From the NCBI GenBank assembly GCA_905250115.1, contig CAJNOI010000051.1, forward strand, positions 186,001 through 250,000: 64,000 nucleotides of DNA. The letters are read 5' to 3'. Positions 1 through 10,131 of the stretch are shown here, piece by piece. This DNA is from Adineta steineri (taxonomy: Eukaryota > Rotifera > Eurotatoria > Adinetida > Adinetidae). The translations under genes and the position numbers were made by a program. Under the pieces are notes generated by a model. The model did no database searches. It was not told the DNA's origin and saw only the letters and a list, made by a program, of their open reading frames with translations. Numbering within the stretch: position 1 is the stretch's first letter; each line of letters begins with the position of its first letter.

Positions 1-48
1 AAACTATTTTTTCTTTTTATTACGATTTTAATATATTATTATTTATAG

Positions 49-1286
49 GCTATTTTAATCGAACCATTTTTTGATTGTTACGAACCGATGGTTCGATCAG
101 CTGGCGGTATTCCACGATGTATAGCACTTAAACCAGTAACTAATCTGACTTAGTTTTTTTAATGATATTCTTAATTGTGTATATAGAAACCAGAATCAAC
201 TAAAGGTGATATTTCATCAAGTGCAGATTGGATTCTTGATAAAAATGAATTAGAATCAATGTTTAATTCACGTACTCGTTTGATCATTGTTAATACGCCA
301 AATAATCCTATTGGAAAAGTATGTATTATATATTTCAATCTCGAATAAAACTAATTTCTATTGAAAAAAAAAAAGGTTTTTACACGTGAAGAACTTGAAC
401 ATATTGCAATTTTATGTCAAAAACATGATGTTATTTGTATATCTGATGAAGTCTATGAATGGATTACATATGATGAAAATAAAAAACATATACGCATGGC
501 AACATTACCTAATATGTGGGAACGAACATTAACAATAGGAAGTGCAGGAAAAACATTTTCATCAACTGGTTTAAAACTAGGTTGGACCATTGGACCAGAA
601 CATCTTCTTCGATCATGTCAAATTGTTCACCAAGTAATTCCATATATATATATATCTACATATGATTGATATTAACAAATCTCGTATAGGATTGCGTATA
701 TACATGTCCAACATTGTCACAAGAAGTTGTTGCACGTTGTTTTGAATATGAATTAAAACGTTTAAATTCTCCTGAATGTTATTTTAATTCAATATCATCA
801 GAATTTCTTGGCAAACGTGATAAACTTGTTGAAGTTCTTAAAGAATGTGGAATGAAACCAGTGGTACCTGATGGAGGATATTTTGTTCTTGCTGATTTTA
901 GTCAAATCGGTTTGTTGAAAAATATTTATGAAAAAAAAGCTAACTTTTGTTTTTTTGAAATAGCCGGTGATAAATTTCAATCAGATATTCATGATATGAA
1001 AGATTTTAAATTTGTTCGATATTTAACAAAAGAAAAAGTAAAATAAATATTAATAGAAATTAAATGAAAAATATTATATATTTTATTTTAGCAACTTGCA
1101 ACTATTCCTGCAACTGGCTTTTATACATCCGAACATCGTCATTTAGCTGACAATTATATTCGATTTTGTTTTGCTAAAGTAAGTTTTAATTAAAAAAATC
1201 AATTTACTATTATGAAATATTTCTTGTAGAAAGATGAAACACTTGATAAAGCAATTGAAATTCTTCGAAAACTTAAAAAGAATTAA
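49..1286 (+). CDS. KYAT3: Kynurenine aminotransferase / cysteine-S-conjugate beta-lyase, KYAT3-like (5' partial)
   Basis: A PLP-dependent class I aminotransferase that converts kynurenine to kynurenate and can cleave cysteine conjugates. Exons: 49-135, 187-318, 376-633, 690-1037, 1092-1178, 1230-1286 (stop TAA). They join in frame to give 322 residues. The N-terminal third, about 100 residues in the family, lies upstream of the window. Visible family marks are [28 protein letters not shown], the PLP-lysine segment [11 protein letters not shown] and VPDGGYF. KYAT3 is favoured over KYAT1 by PECYFNS, the [13 protein letters not shown] segment and the FVRYLTKEK region. No frame break is seen. Introns are 51-57 nt. 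A poly(A) signal AATAAA lies 26 bp past the stop. The family assignment is very secure; the paralogue choice is less so. Confidence 0.93.
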
Positions 1287-1311
1287 AACTTTATTAACCA
1301 TTTGATACAAA

Positions 1312-1317
1312 AATAAA
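1312..1317 (+). terminator. Poly(A) signal of the KYAT3-like gene
   Basis: AATAAA, overlapping a second AATAAA-like word, 26 bp after the stop codon in AT-rich sequence. The position suits a 3' processing signal. Confidence 0.5.
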
Positions 1318-1549
1318 TAAACGAGATTAATTTTTTTTTAATTTTTATTTCACATAAATCATATCACTAATATGCTATATCAGAATATAATTCGGCACTA
1401 TAATATTGCTTTTATAGTTTATTTTCCATAAAATTTTACTGTTGAATTTACATACATATTATTTTCATTTTTATGATATCTGTTACCAAACGGAAATGTG
1501 AAGCATCATTTAATATGGATGTGAGTGTTTGTTCTCGAATAGATCTTAT

Positions 1550-1557
1550 GTTACTAG
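1550..1557. repeat. Left target-site duplication of the hAT element
   Basis: GTTACTAG, identical to 2828-2835. Confidence 0.9.
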
Positions 1558-2827
1558 CAGAGGTGCAGAATCTTCCTTTTGCGCCCCCGGCCGGGGGGGG
1601 GGAAATTTTTTGAAAATTGCTATACTGGGGGAAATTTTTGAAAATTATTATACTAGGGAAATTTTTGAAAATTATTGTGCTAGGGAAATTTTGGAGAAAA
1701 GTATTAAGAAAGGAAATCTTATTCTCCTCATAATTAACGATAGAATATAAATCATTCTTTTGGATGAAGAAGAAGAAGGAGAATTTCTACAGAGGGAAAA
1801 TAATGAACCCGACGGAATAACACTAAAATCAACACATTTATCCTTGAACTACAATGATCTACTTCGTGGAGAATTCCAAGGGAGACCAATAATGCGTAAA
1901 GCTGTTGAACACGATTTAGATGATCCTACATTCTACTTGAGTGAGAAATTAATTGATTTTTGCCAAGCATTATGTACTTCAATCGACACTCGATTCAAAG
2001 AAGCTCCTGCTATATTCGAAACAATGGGAAATTGCCTTGACGTGGCAGCACTGTATCAACAAGTCGTTTTAGACAAACAAGAGCATGCGCTTCAGTATGG
2101 ACAGTCATCGTTTCAAACTCTACTTGAGTTTACCAAGAACAACACCAAACATATCAAAATCGACAATATTTTACTCAATGGTCAATATCTAGAGTGGAAG
2201 GAACGATGTTTGAAAGAATTGAAAGACAAAGAGAATTGGAATGTTTGGACAAAAGATGATAGAATTGCAACGACAAAGGTGATGAAATCTTTCTTCACGA
2301 ACAAAGATCTGGCCAATGGTCTCGAACAGTTTCTACATTTCTATTCTCTGATGGTTGTCAAAATCAGATGCGAAGCTGTCTGCGAGAGTGCTGCTTCAAT
2401 CTTAAAGCAACACATTCATAGCAATCGAGTTCTGGATCACGAATCTTTAGATGAAGAAGTGATGTTACATTGGAATGCACCACCGCTTCATCTAGCAGAT
2501 CCATTCATCAAGTCCTCACTAGACAACTACTTCTTTCAATTAAAAGATAAAAACTGGATTTTCTACAAAAAAAACAGACCGGCTATTCAAATTAGTTTCG
2601 GCTGGTTCGATTGTTTTGAACCGCCTGAGGAAAGAACAAGTAGAAAGAATTCCTATGTTGTACGAATAATAACGAACAGAACAAAATGTTGCCATGTTTT
2701 TTTATTTTTTTTTTGTGAAATAAAGTTAGTCGGTGAGCGATGAAGATAAAACATCTTGGGGAAATTTTCAGAAAAAAATTTTCCGGGGGGGGAAATTTTT
2801 TATTTTTTGGAAGGTTCTGCACCTCTG
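1558..2827. mobile_element. hAT-superfamily DNA transposon, about 1.27 kb, probably non-autonomous
   Basis: The ends are 19-bp terminal inverted repeats that match at 18 of 19 positions: 1558-1576 begins CAGAGGTGCAGAA, and 2809-2827 is its reverse complement. An identical 8-bp GTTACTAG flanks both ends (1550-1557 and 2828-2835). An 8-bp target duplication plus a CAGRG-type terminus is diagnostic of hAT elements. Near the left end is a 27-bp direct repeat (starts near 1602, 1629, 1656, 1683) built on GGGGAAATTTTTGAAAA; similar GGGGAAATTTT words lie at 2758 and 2786 near the right end. Such subterminal repeats bind transposase in known hAT elements. The element is much shorter than autonomous hATs (2.5-5 kb). 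The intact target duplication and near-perfect termini suggest a fairly recent insertion. Confidence 0.9.
1760..2743 (+). CDS. hAT-internal open frame, transposase-derived fragment of unknown function
   Basis: This frame is open for 327 codons inside the transposon. Its first in-frame ATG is at 1892, giving 283 residues. The codons before it start with TTG, so an upstream exon or a truncated beginning is likely. The composition is that of a real protein: charged and aromatic residues are spread evenly and base composition is richer in GC than the flanks. No RNase-H catalytic motif or BED zinc finger of hAT transposases is visible. The segment containing DEEVMLHWNAPPLHLADPF near the end looks like a conserved domain, but I cannot name it. 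The last 45 residues or so run into AT-rich repeat sequence and look like chance read-through. It could be a captured transposase domain or an accessory ORF. Confidence 0.55.
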   Translation: MDEEEEGEFLQRENNEPDGITLKSTHLSLNYNDLLRGEFQGRPIMRKAVEHDLDDPTFYLSEKLIDFCQALCTSIDTRFKEAPAIFETMGNCLDVAALYQQVVLDKQEHALQYGQSSFQTLLEFTKNNTKHIKIDNILLNGQYLEWKERCLKELKDKENWNVWTKDDRIATTKVMKSFFTNKDLANGLEQFLHFYSLMVVKIRCEAVCESAASILKQHIHSNRVLDHESLDEEVMLHWNAPPLHLADPFIKSSLDNYFFQLKDKNWIFYKKNRPAIQISFGWFDCFEPPEERTSRKNSYVVRIITNRTKCCHVFLFFFCEIKLVGER

Positions 2828-2835
2828 GTTACTAG
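2828..2835. repeat. Right target-site duplication of the hAT element
   Basis: GTTACTAG, identical to 1550-1557. Confidence 0.9.
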
Positions 2836-3422
2836 TACGTGCCACTTGATAGTCTTTATTGTTATTACCTGGACAAGAGACTCTTTATCAAAACGAACTT
2901 CAACTAACGCACTTAACACATGTTATTCTTAACATGTCCAAGACCTAGAATAAACTCCTAGCTAATAATTGCACTTTACGGGTTTTTTCGGTTGTATAAA
3001 ATGATTATTTGATTTTTTTTATCAAACTACTCTTGATTGGAACGCTAAATTTAGTCCAAAATATAGTTGTACTTTCTGCCGCTATTTGCAAAATTTCTAA
3101 CCATTATAAATAAAATTTTCACATATTACTTTCAACTAATTGACCAAAATAAAAGCTTATTTATTAAAAATAAATGAACTAAATGATATCGAATTCGAAA
3201 CTAATAAATCGAAAATGTTTCCAAATAGTGATATGCTATTTTTAGCATCGATGTCATTTCGAAGAGCAAAAGTTTTTGGTTGTTCTTCATTTTGCTGTCA
3301 CTACTATTAATCATTGAAAACTGTTTCTTTGTTCTTAATAACAGTGACTTCTGTTTCTTGAAACGTTCTGGAGAACATGACCTTTCGTGTATCACTGATT
3401 AATAATATTTAAAAAAAACGGT
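2836..3422. other. Intergenic, nothing recognised
   Basis: AT-rich spacer between the hAT element and the large inverted repeat. Only short chance ORFs are present. Confidence 0.6.
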
Positions 3423-4215
3423 TGTAACATATTCGTTTTCAAGTTCATTCTAAACCACTTGACAATTGTAATTATATAGCATATCGATTATTAGAAGATG
3501 TTCATGCATTTGTAATCATCAATACAAATCAAGGATAATCATCTATTGTTAAGCTAGCGATATCAATTCTTGCAAAAATAGAGTTTGGCTCTGAGAACTG
3601 TATGATATGATCTGAGAAAGTGATTTTAAAGATAATCTGTTTATTTATTACTCGTTAGAATGATCCAAACTATGTATTATTTTATTGTTCTCTCTCAGCT
3701 TTTTTTTGTTTTCCAACACGTATACGTGCGGGTAAAGTAGAATGACGTAAGTGATTGATTCGAAAACAAGAGATAATGCTATTGTTTCGATGTGTTGCAT
3801 CTGATTATTAGTAACTAAATATTCTTATTCACTACTCTTCAATAAAAATAATTTCCAAATGATCACTTTCTTTCGAAATATAAACTGTCATTATTAACCG
3901 ACCTCCTCGCTTCTAAACTTGATGACTTAATGCATGAATGATTCCTATGGTGCAATCACACACCTGAACATTGTCTTAATACAAACAACCAGATAATAGT
4001 ATAATATTCTTTTTTAAGTTAAAATAAAAATTTTTTTCGTTTTCTTTTCTTTTATTTCATGTGAATTACTTTCATCTATACAATGTAGGCAGTAGTAACA
4101 AAAAAAACTGTATGAAGCAATAACAAAAAAAATAAGAGGTCGCAATAACAAATAGAGAAAAATATATATGAGTTTCTTCATAAATATTTACATGTACATT
4201 TTAAATTAAGTATTA

Positions 4216-4572
4216 TTATAAATGTTTATCAGGTGACTTGTCCGAAATATCACTGCCACTTAAGTTTTTTTTCTCGTATTCTAATTGGCTCTCTAATAAA
4301 GTAATTTTTGCACTTTGTTTTAGAACCAGTTCCTGTAATTCATGAACTAGTTTATTAATATTCGTTAAATCAGCATTTAATTGTTGAATTGTACTAGTTT
4401 GATTGTTTAATTGTTCTTGTAGCTGTTGATTTGTTTTGTGGATTGGATCGGTTACGTTATTCTAAAATAATAAGAATAATTATTTAAAAAAGATTCAATC
4501 ATTTATAATTAGCTAACTTACTTCTTTGTTGCGTTCGAGTGGTTTTTTTATCTTTTTGACTATTTCACTCAT
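4216..4572 (-). CDS. Small coiled-coil protein encoded in the left arm of the inverted repeat
   Basis: Two exons, 4572-4522 and 4461-4216, join in frame to 98 residues. The intron has clean ends (GTAAGT...TTTTAG on the minus strand). The protein begins MSEIVKKIKKPLE, is basic at first, then forms one heptad-rich segment (about residues 25-75, LQEQLNNQTSTIQQLNADL) that reads as a coiled coil, and ends with an acidic and serine-rich tail. I do not recognise a family. The right-arm copy keeps the same intron position but has a stop codon and an insertion, so this is the only intact copy here. An open frame with a conserved intron suggests it was, or still is, translated. Confidence 0.6.
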
Positions 4573-4884
4573 GAATTTCTTGAAAATGAAAGAATTGAAT
4601 TTTAGAAATTGAACGAATTAAATGCTAGAAATTGGCTTCTCAATATACTCTAGAATAAAACATATGTTATAACATTTAAAATCATTACCTTTCTATAACA
4701 CATTTTATTTTAAATTAGGATATAGAATAAATTAAAGGTTGTCTTATTTATATACAAGAAAAGACAAAGACATTCATTATGTTCCGTTGCTTAACCAATT
4801 ACATAATTAAGGCGACTGACTGTACGAAGTGGAGCAGCCGACTTATTAAGGCGGCTGACTGCACGTATGTGCAGCCAGTCGACT

Positions 4885-5272
4885 TATTGCTTTTGATATT
4901 CTTCTTCTTCTTCTTCTTCTTCTTGTTCTCGACAGATGAGTCACGATTCAATTCTGCCACTCGTTCTTAGCACCTGAGCAACATTTTCAATCGGAAAAAA
5001 GCTTGTCATATTCGTGAGAACGTGCTGAGTGCACATCTGAAAACCGTTTTTTGAAATTCGGTTCCGTGCGGGAGATACATAGTTTCAAAAAAAATTAATT
5101 AACATATGGTGATTTCCTTATACGGCTATCTATGACTCAGTATTATATGACCATTGATATATAAGATACTATATGCATATACATTTTAATTATCGTTTTT
5201 TTGTGACTTAAATTCATCATGATAGAGTCTAGTCTATGAAAAGTAATTATTCGATGACTTGTTTATCTGAGT
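4885..5272 (+). repeat. Direct repeat, copy A, in the inverted-repeat spacer
   Basis: About 390 bp, matching copy B at 5402-5752. Shared stretches include GTGCGGGAGATACAT, the TTAATTAACA..TAGTGATTTCCTTAT segment and ACTATATGCATATACATTTTA. A TTC microsatellite (about 4901-4924) sits near its start. A and B lie in the same orientation, so this duplication is separate from the inverted arms. Confidence 0.75.
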
Positions 5273-5401
5273 TTAATTAATCGATTTTGAGAATAAAATA
5301 AAATAAAACTTTAAATGGTTCAACTTTCCGCGTTTATTAGAGTTGTTAGACTTCTGCAGTCAGCCGCCTTTCTCCTACTTGAACTTGCTTCAAGTGGAGC
5401 T

Positions 5402-5752
5402 CTAGTTGCTTTTGATTTTCTTCTTTTTCTCGACAGACGAATCATGATTCAAATCAGCCACTATTTCTTAATACCTGAACATCGTTTTTAATCAAAAAAA
5501 AGATTGTCATGTTTGGAAGAACGTGCCGAGTGCATATCTGAAATTCGTGTTTGGAAATTCGGTTTCGTGCGGGAGATACATAATTTAAAAAAATTAATTA
5601 ACACATAGTGATTTCCTTATATACTTAACTGTGACTCAGTATTGTGCGACCATTGATACTATATGCATATACATTTTAGTTATCGTTTTTTACGACTTAA
5701 ATCCATATTGATAGAGTCTACCCTATGAAAGGTAATTAATTGATGGCTTGAG
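5402..5752 (+). repeat. Direct repeat, copy B, in the inverted-repeat spacer
   Basis: About 350 bp, the second copy of 4885-5272 with small indels. It ends just upstream of the open frame at 5766, so it may act as that frame's promoter region. Confidence 0.75.
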
Positions 5753-5765
5753 GGTGTGAATGTAG

Positions 5766-5886
5766 ATGTCGATACTTCAAAATAAAGGCATGACACCCAC
5801 ACCCTTACCTCAAGAACAAATTCGACAATTACAAAATGATTTAAATACACATACTGCTCTTAATGAAGAATTACGTAAACAATTAA
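5766..5886 (+). pseudogene. Truncated third copy of the coiled-coil sequence
   Basis: Starts with ATG and encodes about 40 residues, including LPQEQIRQLQNDLNTHTAL, with the same leucine/glutamine heptad style as the arm gene. It is cut at 5887 by a TIR element. Confidence 0.45.
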
Positions 5887-6122
5887 CCCAGGTCAATGAT
5901 TCTCGAAGCATTATTCTTGCGAATTGCTGCCGAAAACCTTCAGGAAACTAACCGATACCGACAGAAACTTTGTCGGAAACTTCGAAGATTTCGACCCTGA
6001 AATCGATTCCAGGTGGAACCGAACGAATCCGATGATTGGACCTGTTCAACGGGAATACTGTTTCCATGAAACCTGCAGAATACCACAGAACCGGCCGTTT
6101 CCGTGCCGGATCGTTCGACTTG
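5887..6122. mobile_element. Short TIR element (MITE-like), copy 1
   Basis: About 236 bp, richer in GC than its surroundings. It starts CCCAGGTCAATGATTC and ends with an imperfect inverse (GATCGTTCGACTTGG). The body is about 75-80 percent like 6436-6649; both contain TTCCATGAAACCT and ACCGGCCGTTTCCGTG. No clear target duplication was seen. Confidence 0.65.
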
Positions 6123-6142
6123 GATTTATAAAGAAAGTTATG

Positions 6143-6737
6143 AGTAATACGAGAAATAAGCCTAAACCATTAGAATTTGGAAAAGAAGTAAGTTAGCTAA
6201 TTATGAATCATTGAATTTAAATAAGTAATTATTCTTGTTATTTTAGAATAACGAATTACCCCACAAAACAAAATAACAACTGCAACAAGATTTAAACAAT
6301 CAAACCGGTATAAACGATGGATTAAGTACAGAATTAAATAATTTACATAAATTAATTGATGAATTGCGTGATATTGTCCTTAAACAAAATTCAAAAATAA
6401 TGATATTAGAAAATCAGTTAGAATATGAAAAGAAACCCAGGTCGATGATTCCTGAAGCAGTATTCTAGCGAATTTCTGACAAAAACTCCTCGTTCTCGGT
6501 AGAACCCCTTCCGAAAAATGCCAAGAATTCGATCTTCGAATCGGTTCCTGGCGGAAAAGAACGGATCCGTTCAACAGGAACACTATTTCCATGAAACCTC
6601 TGAAATACCACGGAACCGGCCGTTTCCGTGTTGGATTGTTCCACCTGGGCTGAACTGGATCATGAAAAAAAGAAAAACATTACTAGAAGTGACGAATCAG
6701 AATCATCACCAATTAAACAGTTATAAATTTAGCGAAT
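6143..6737 (+). pseudogene. Degenerate right-arm copy of the coiled-coil gene
   Basis: Mirror copy of the gene at 4216-4572. The first exon starts near 6139 with ATGAGT, and the GTAAGTTAGCTAATT donor matches the left copy. The second exon begins near 6247 and hits a TAA almost at once (after NNELPHKTK). Heptads resume (LQQDLNNQTGIN, LENQLEYEKK) until the 214-bp element at 6436. The C-terminal end reappears at about 6655-6725, ending in SPIKQL and a stop, parallel to SPDKHL of the left copy. Confidence 0.6.
6436..6649. mobile_element. Short TIR element (MITE-like), copy 2, inserted in the right arm
   Basis: About 214 bp, starting CCCAGGTCGATGATTC and ending GATTGTTCCACCTGGG. It interrupts the coiled-coil reading frame. 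Similar short sequences coding L-(E/D)-(Y/H)-E-K-K flank both sides, which may be a long target duplication or a local heptad repeat. Confidence 0.65.
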
Positions 6738-7524
6738 TAAAATTTTATGTAAATATTTTTCTCTTTTTGTAACTGCTGTCTCTTATTTATTTTTTTTGTT
6801 ATTGCTGCCTACAGTTTATTCTTTTTTGTTTAAGATACCATACATGTATAGAGTAAAAGTTGTTTAAATAAAAGAAAAGGAAAAGAAAACTTTTATTTTG
6901 AACTTAGAAAAAAAATTATACTATTATCTGGTTGTTTGTATTAAGACAATGTTTAAGTGTGTGATTGCACTATAGAAATCATTCATGCATTAAGTCATCA
7001 TGTTGAGAAGAGAAGAGATCGACTAATAATGACAATTTATAATTCCAAAGAAAGTAACAATTGCTGAAAGATGAAGTGATCATTTGGAAATTATTTTTAT
7101 TAGAGAGCAGTGAATAAGAATATTTAGTTACTGATGATCTGGTACAACACATCGAAACAATAACCTTAGCTCTTGTTTTCGAATCAGTCGCTTACTTCAT
7201 TCCACTTTACCCACAAATATAAGTATTAGAAAACTAACAAAAAGCTAAGAGAGAACAATAAAATAATACATAGTTTGGATCATTCTAACGAGTAATAAAC
7301 AAACAGTTTATCTTTAAAATCACTTTTCCAAATCATACGATACAGTTTTCAGAGGTAAGCTCTATTTTTGCAAAGATTCATATTGCTAATTTAACAATAG
7401 ATGGTTTTCATTGATTTGTACTAATGATTACAAATAATGCATAACCATCTTCTAATAATCAATATACTATATAAGTACAACTGTTAAGTGGCTTACAATG
7501 AACTTGAAAACGAAAATGTTGCAT

Positions 7525-8241
7525 TTTTTAATAACATCATTTCCATGTGCCATATCGTAAAAAGAAAGGGTCATAGAAGAAACGATAAATACGAAAAATG
7601 CTATGCGATATTATAGTTAACTATATAATATCATAATTTTTTTGTCAGCTGCTCTAAGAAAATGAAGAAAGTACGTTTCGATAGAAACATAATCTTTATT
7701 CTTTATTATAAAGTAAAATAAAAATAAAAAACACCTGTAATCAAGATGAACATAACATCGATTGTTTAACATATGATCAATGTTGATAAACTCACACAGC
7801 TTTGCAAGGTGAATCAGAGTACAATTCATCGATGAATGCAAGGATTTAATCAGAGCAACTCTGTAGATGCTTGCAAGTCACCTAGTAGAAGATTAACCAA
7901 TTTGTTTAAAAAGCGAATTGGTAGTCAAAGTACAAAAACCACAAGATCATCATAAGTTACTCCCAAAAAAGATGATGAAATAATCTGGGCCATCAGTAAA
8001 TTAGAAGCAGACAAGAGTAATAGCATACATACTAGAGAAAAATATCCTGTTTTCGTAATAATTCCTATTGGTACTAGTTAGAACAGACTTACTGTTCCAT
8101 TTCTTTTTATCAAATACAAAGTAACCAACTATTCGGCATGGAACAATGTTAAAGAGTATACAACAATTTATAACAAATGTTATATTCAAGATACTTTATT
8201 TCGTTGAAAAGAAAGAAAAGATAAATTAACTATTAAAAAAA
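7525..8241. other. Intergenic, nothing recognised
   Basis: AT-rich spacer containing the 3' side of RNF32. Only short unsupported ORFs. Confidence 0.6.
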
Positions 8242-9723
8242 TTAGAATGCATAGGTATTTTTTTGGTATGCTGTTCGACAAACAGGACAATTAGGAATTG
8301 GATCACAACAGTATCCTTCAAACATCTGTAAACATGTTGCATGAAATACATGTGTACAACTAAGTAATACTAATGGTCTTTTAGGTTGCTGTTGTTGTTG
8401 TTGTTCTTGTTTTTTAACTATTTGTTTTTGTTCGATTAGTTTTGATTGTGGAAATAATTTTTCTAATTTATTTTTAGTTGTTTTAGTTGGTTTTTTAATA
8501 ATTGTTTCAATAATAATTGGTTGTAATGCACATTTACAAATTGAACATTCAAGTTCATTACGTTGTTTTGCACGTTCTTTGATTTCTTTCCATTCATCTT
8601 CATCAATTGTACGAATTCGTGCATCAAATGCTTGACGAATAGCTCGTGCTTTTTCAACATTTCGATCAATTTCATTAAATAAATCATTTAAATCAAAATC
8701 ACATGATGCTATTATACGATCAGTTATTTCAGATAATTTTTCTTGATAAAATTTTCGACGTAATCTTGTATCATCTGGTATATGAGACATATCAAGACGA
8801 AAATTTTTATACCACTGTCGAACAATATAACCACGCCATGCAGCTTGAATACGAGCTGCACATTTGGCGCGATGAATTTTTGCGCCTTCATGTATAATAC
8901 GTTTTTCATATTGTGAACGACGACATAGAGGACATGTACGAAGATCGGTACCATTAGCATTATTAGAAACAAATTTTTCAAATGTTATTAAACAAGCTCG
9001 ATGAAAAACATGTGAACATGAAAGAAGTACCTGTTGTCCAAGACCAAAATCTTCTTGACATATTGGACATGGACAATTAGAATCTTGACGATCATTTGAA
9101 CGTTGTTTAACTTCATTCCATGCTGCTTCAGTTAAATGATTATCTGCTTTGTTAGTTGTTTGAATAAGTCCAATACGTTCAGCTAAAGTTTCTCGTTGTC
9201 GATGAGAAATCATTGATGTGTGAGGATCTTGAAGAACATATTCACGTTCTTCATTAGTTACTGGTTTTATTATTGGTAAAGTTTGTGGAGATGATAATGA
9301 TTGCGTTGCATTTTTCTTTTTTAAACCGGTATCGATGACTGAATGAACTCGATGTTTTTGAATAGGACGAAGACGAATTTGATTCTGATTTGAAAAACGA
9401 CCAGGCATACTAAGATCAAGAGTTCGTGCACGATAATCTTGTATCGCACTACTCATTAATGCTGAACTGTAATTAACATTATCAGATGATGATTGTGTTG
9501 CAGCTTTCTTTTTTGAATCATTATCCATGACTGAATGAACTTGATGGTTTTGAATTGAACGATGACGATCAAGAGTCTGTGCACGATAATCTTGCATTGT
9601 ACTATTCATTAATACTGAACTGTAATTAATATTATCTCCAATATCTAGAATAAAATAATAGATAGAAATGTAATTCATGATCAAATGTAAACATATTTAT
9701 TTACTTGTTCTTTTATTCGTCAT
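8242..9723 (-). CDS. RNF32: RING finger protein 32 (two RING-H2 domains plus IQ motif)
   Basis: A probable E3 ubiquitin ligase; in mammals the gene is known for testis expression. Exons: 9723-9705 and 9644-8242, 473 residues, with a 60-nt intron and a stop at 8242. The first RING-H2 (about residues 199-247) has CPICQEDF, LLSCSHVFHRAC and CPLCRR. An IQ calmodulin-binding motif follows (about 270-290, ARIQAAWRGYIVRQWYKNF). The second RING (about 373-462) has CSICKC, then a long Lys/Gln-rich loop, LLSCTHVFHATC and CPVCR. This order is specific to RNF32. The N-terminal segment is duplicated: NYSS(V/A)LM..(T/A)(M/I)QDYRA(Q/R)TLD, then an HSV(M/I)D..KKK stretch, occurs at about 13-57 and 62-119. 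Coding sequence beyond the short first exon is uninterrupted. Confidence 0.92.
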
Positions 9724-10131
9724 TGTAATCTTTCAGTAATGGCTGATATACCTATTGAAGAATTCTTCTCATTTATTTCTTTTTTTTTCTTCTTCTTTTA
9801 CGTCGTTCTTCGTTAGTAACCATTGAAGAGAACAGAAGAAAGAACTCGACAACAACGATTATATTTTAAAGAAAAAGTATTTAAAAAAAAAAGAAGCAAA
9901 AAAAAATCGATTTTGATTCATCATTTTTGTAATGTTGTGATTGTAAATAATGACAAAAATCTGATTGCATTGGTTGTTGGGTCAATAGATAGTTTTTTTA
10001 TTCTGATAATTACATTATTACATAGTACATATTTACTTGTAATGGAGGATGGATCTTGTTAAAATGAACTAGTCTATAAAAGTAATGATAGACATACATT
10101 TTGTCTTCATTTTTAAATCATACTATTGACA
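9724..10131. promoter_or_regulatory. Shared upstream region between RNF32 (-) and the secreted-protein gene (+)
   Basis: 408 bp between divergent start codons. It holds A-rich tracts and no clear TATA box that I can assign. Promoters of both genes are inferred to lie here from position only. Confidence 0.4.

Larger units (their letters stand above)
3423..7524. repeat. Large inverted-repeat element, about 4.1 kb, with coding arms
   Basis: The left arm (about 3423-4590) and right arm (about 6123-7524) are reverse complements at roughly 75-85 percent by eye. Paired landmarks: the stretch around 3660-3710 (ACTCGTTAGAATGATCCAAAC) pairs with that around 7260-7300; 3985-4015 (AACCAGATAATAGTATAATA) pairs with 6914-6935; the outer ends pair at 3423-3450 and 7495-7524. 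The inner part of each arm carries the same small spliced coiled-coil gene, reading outward from the centre. A 214-bp element (6436-6649) interrupts the right arm. The spacer (4590-6123) holds two direct repeats and another TIR element. No flanking target duplication was found. It could be a foldback-type transposon or an inverted segmental duplication. Confidence 0.8.
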
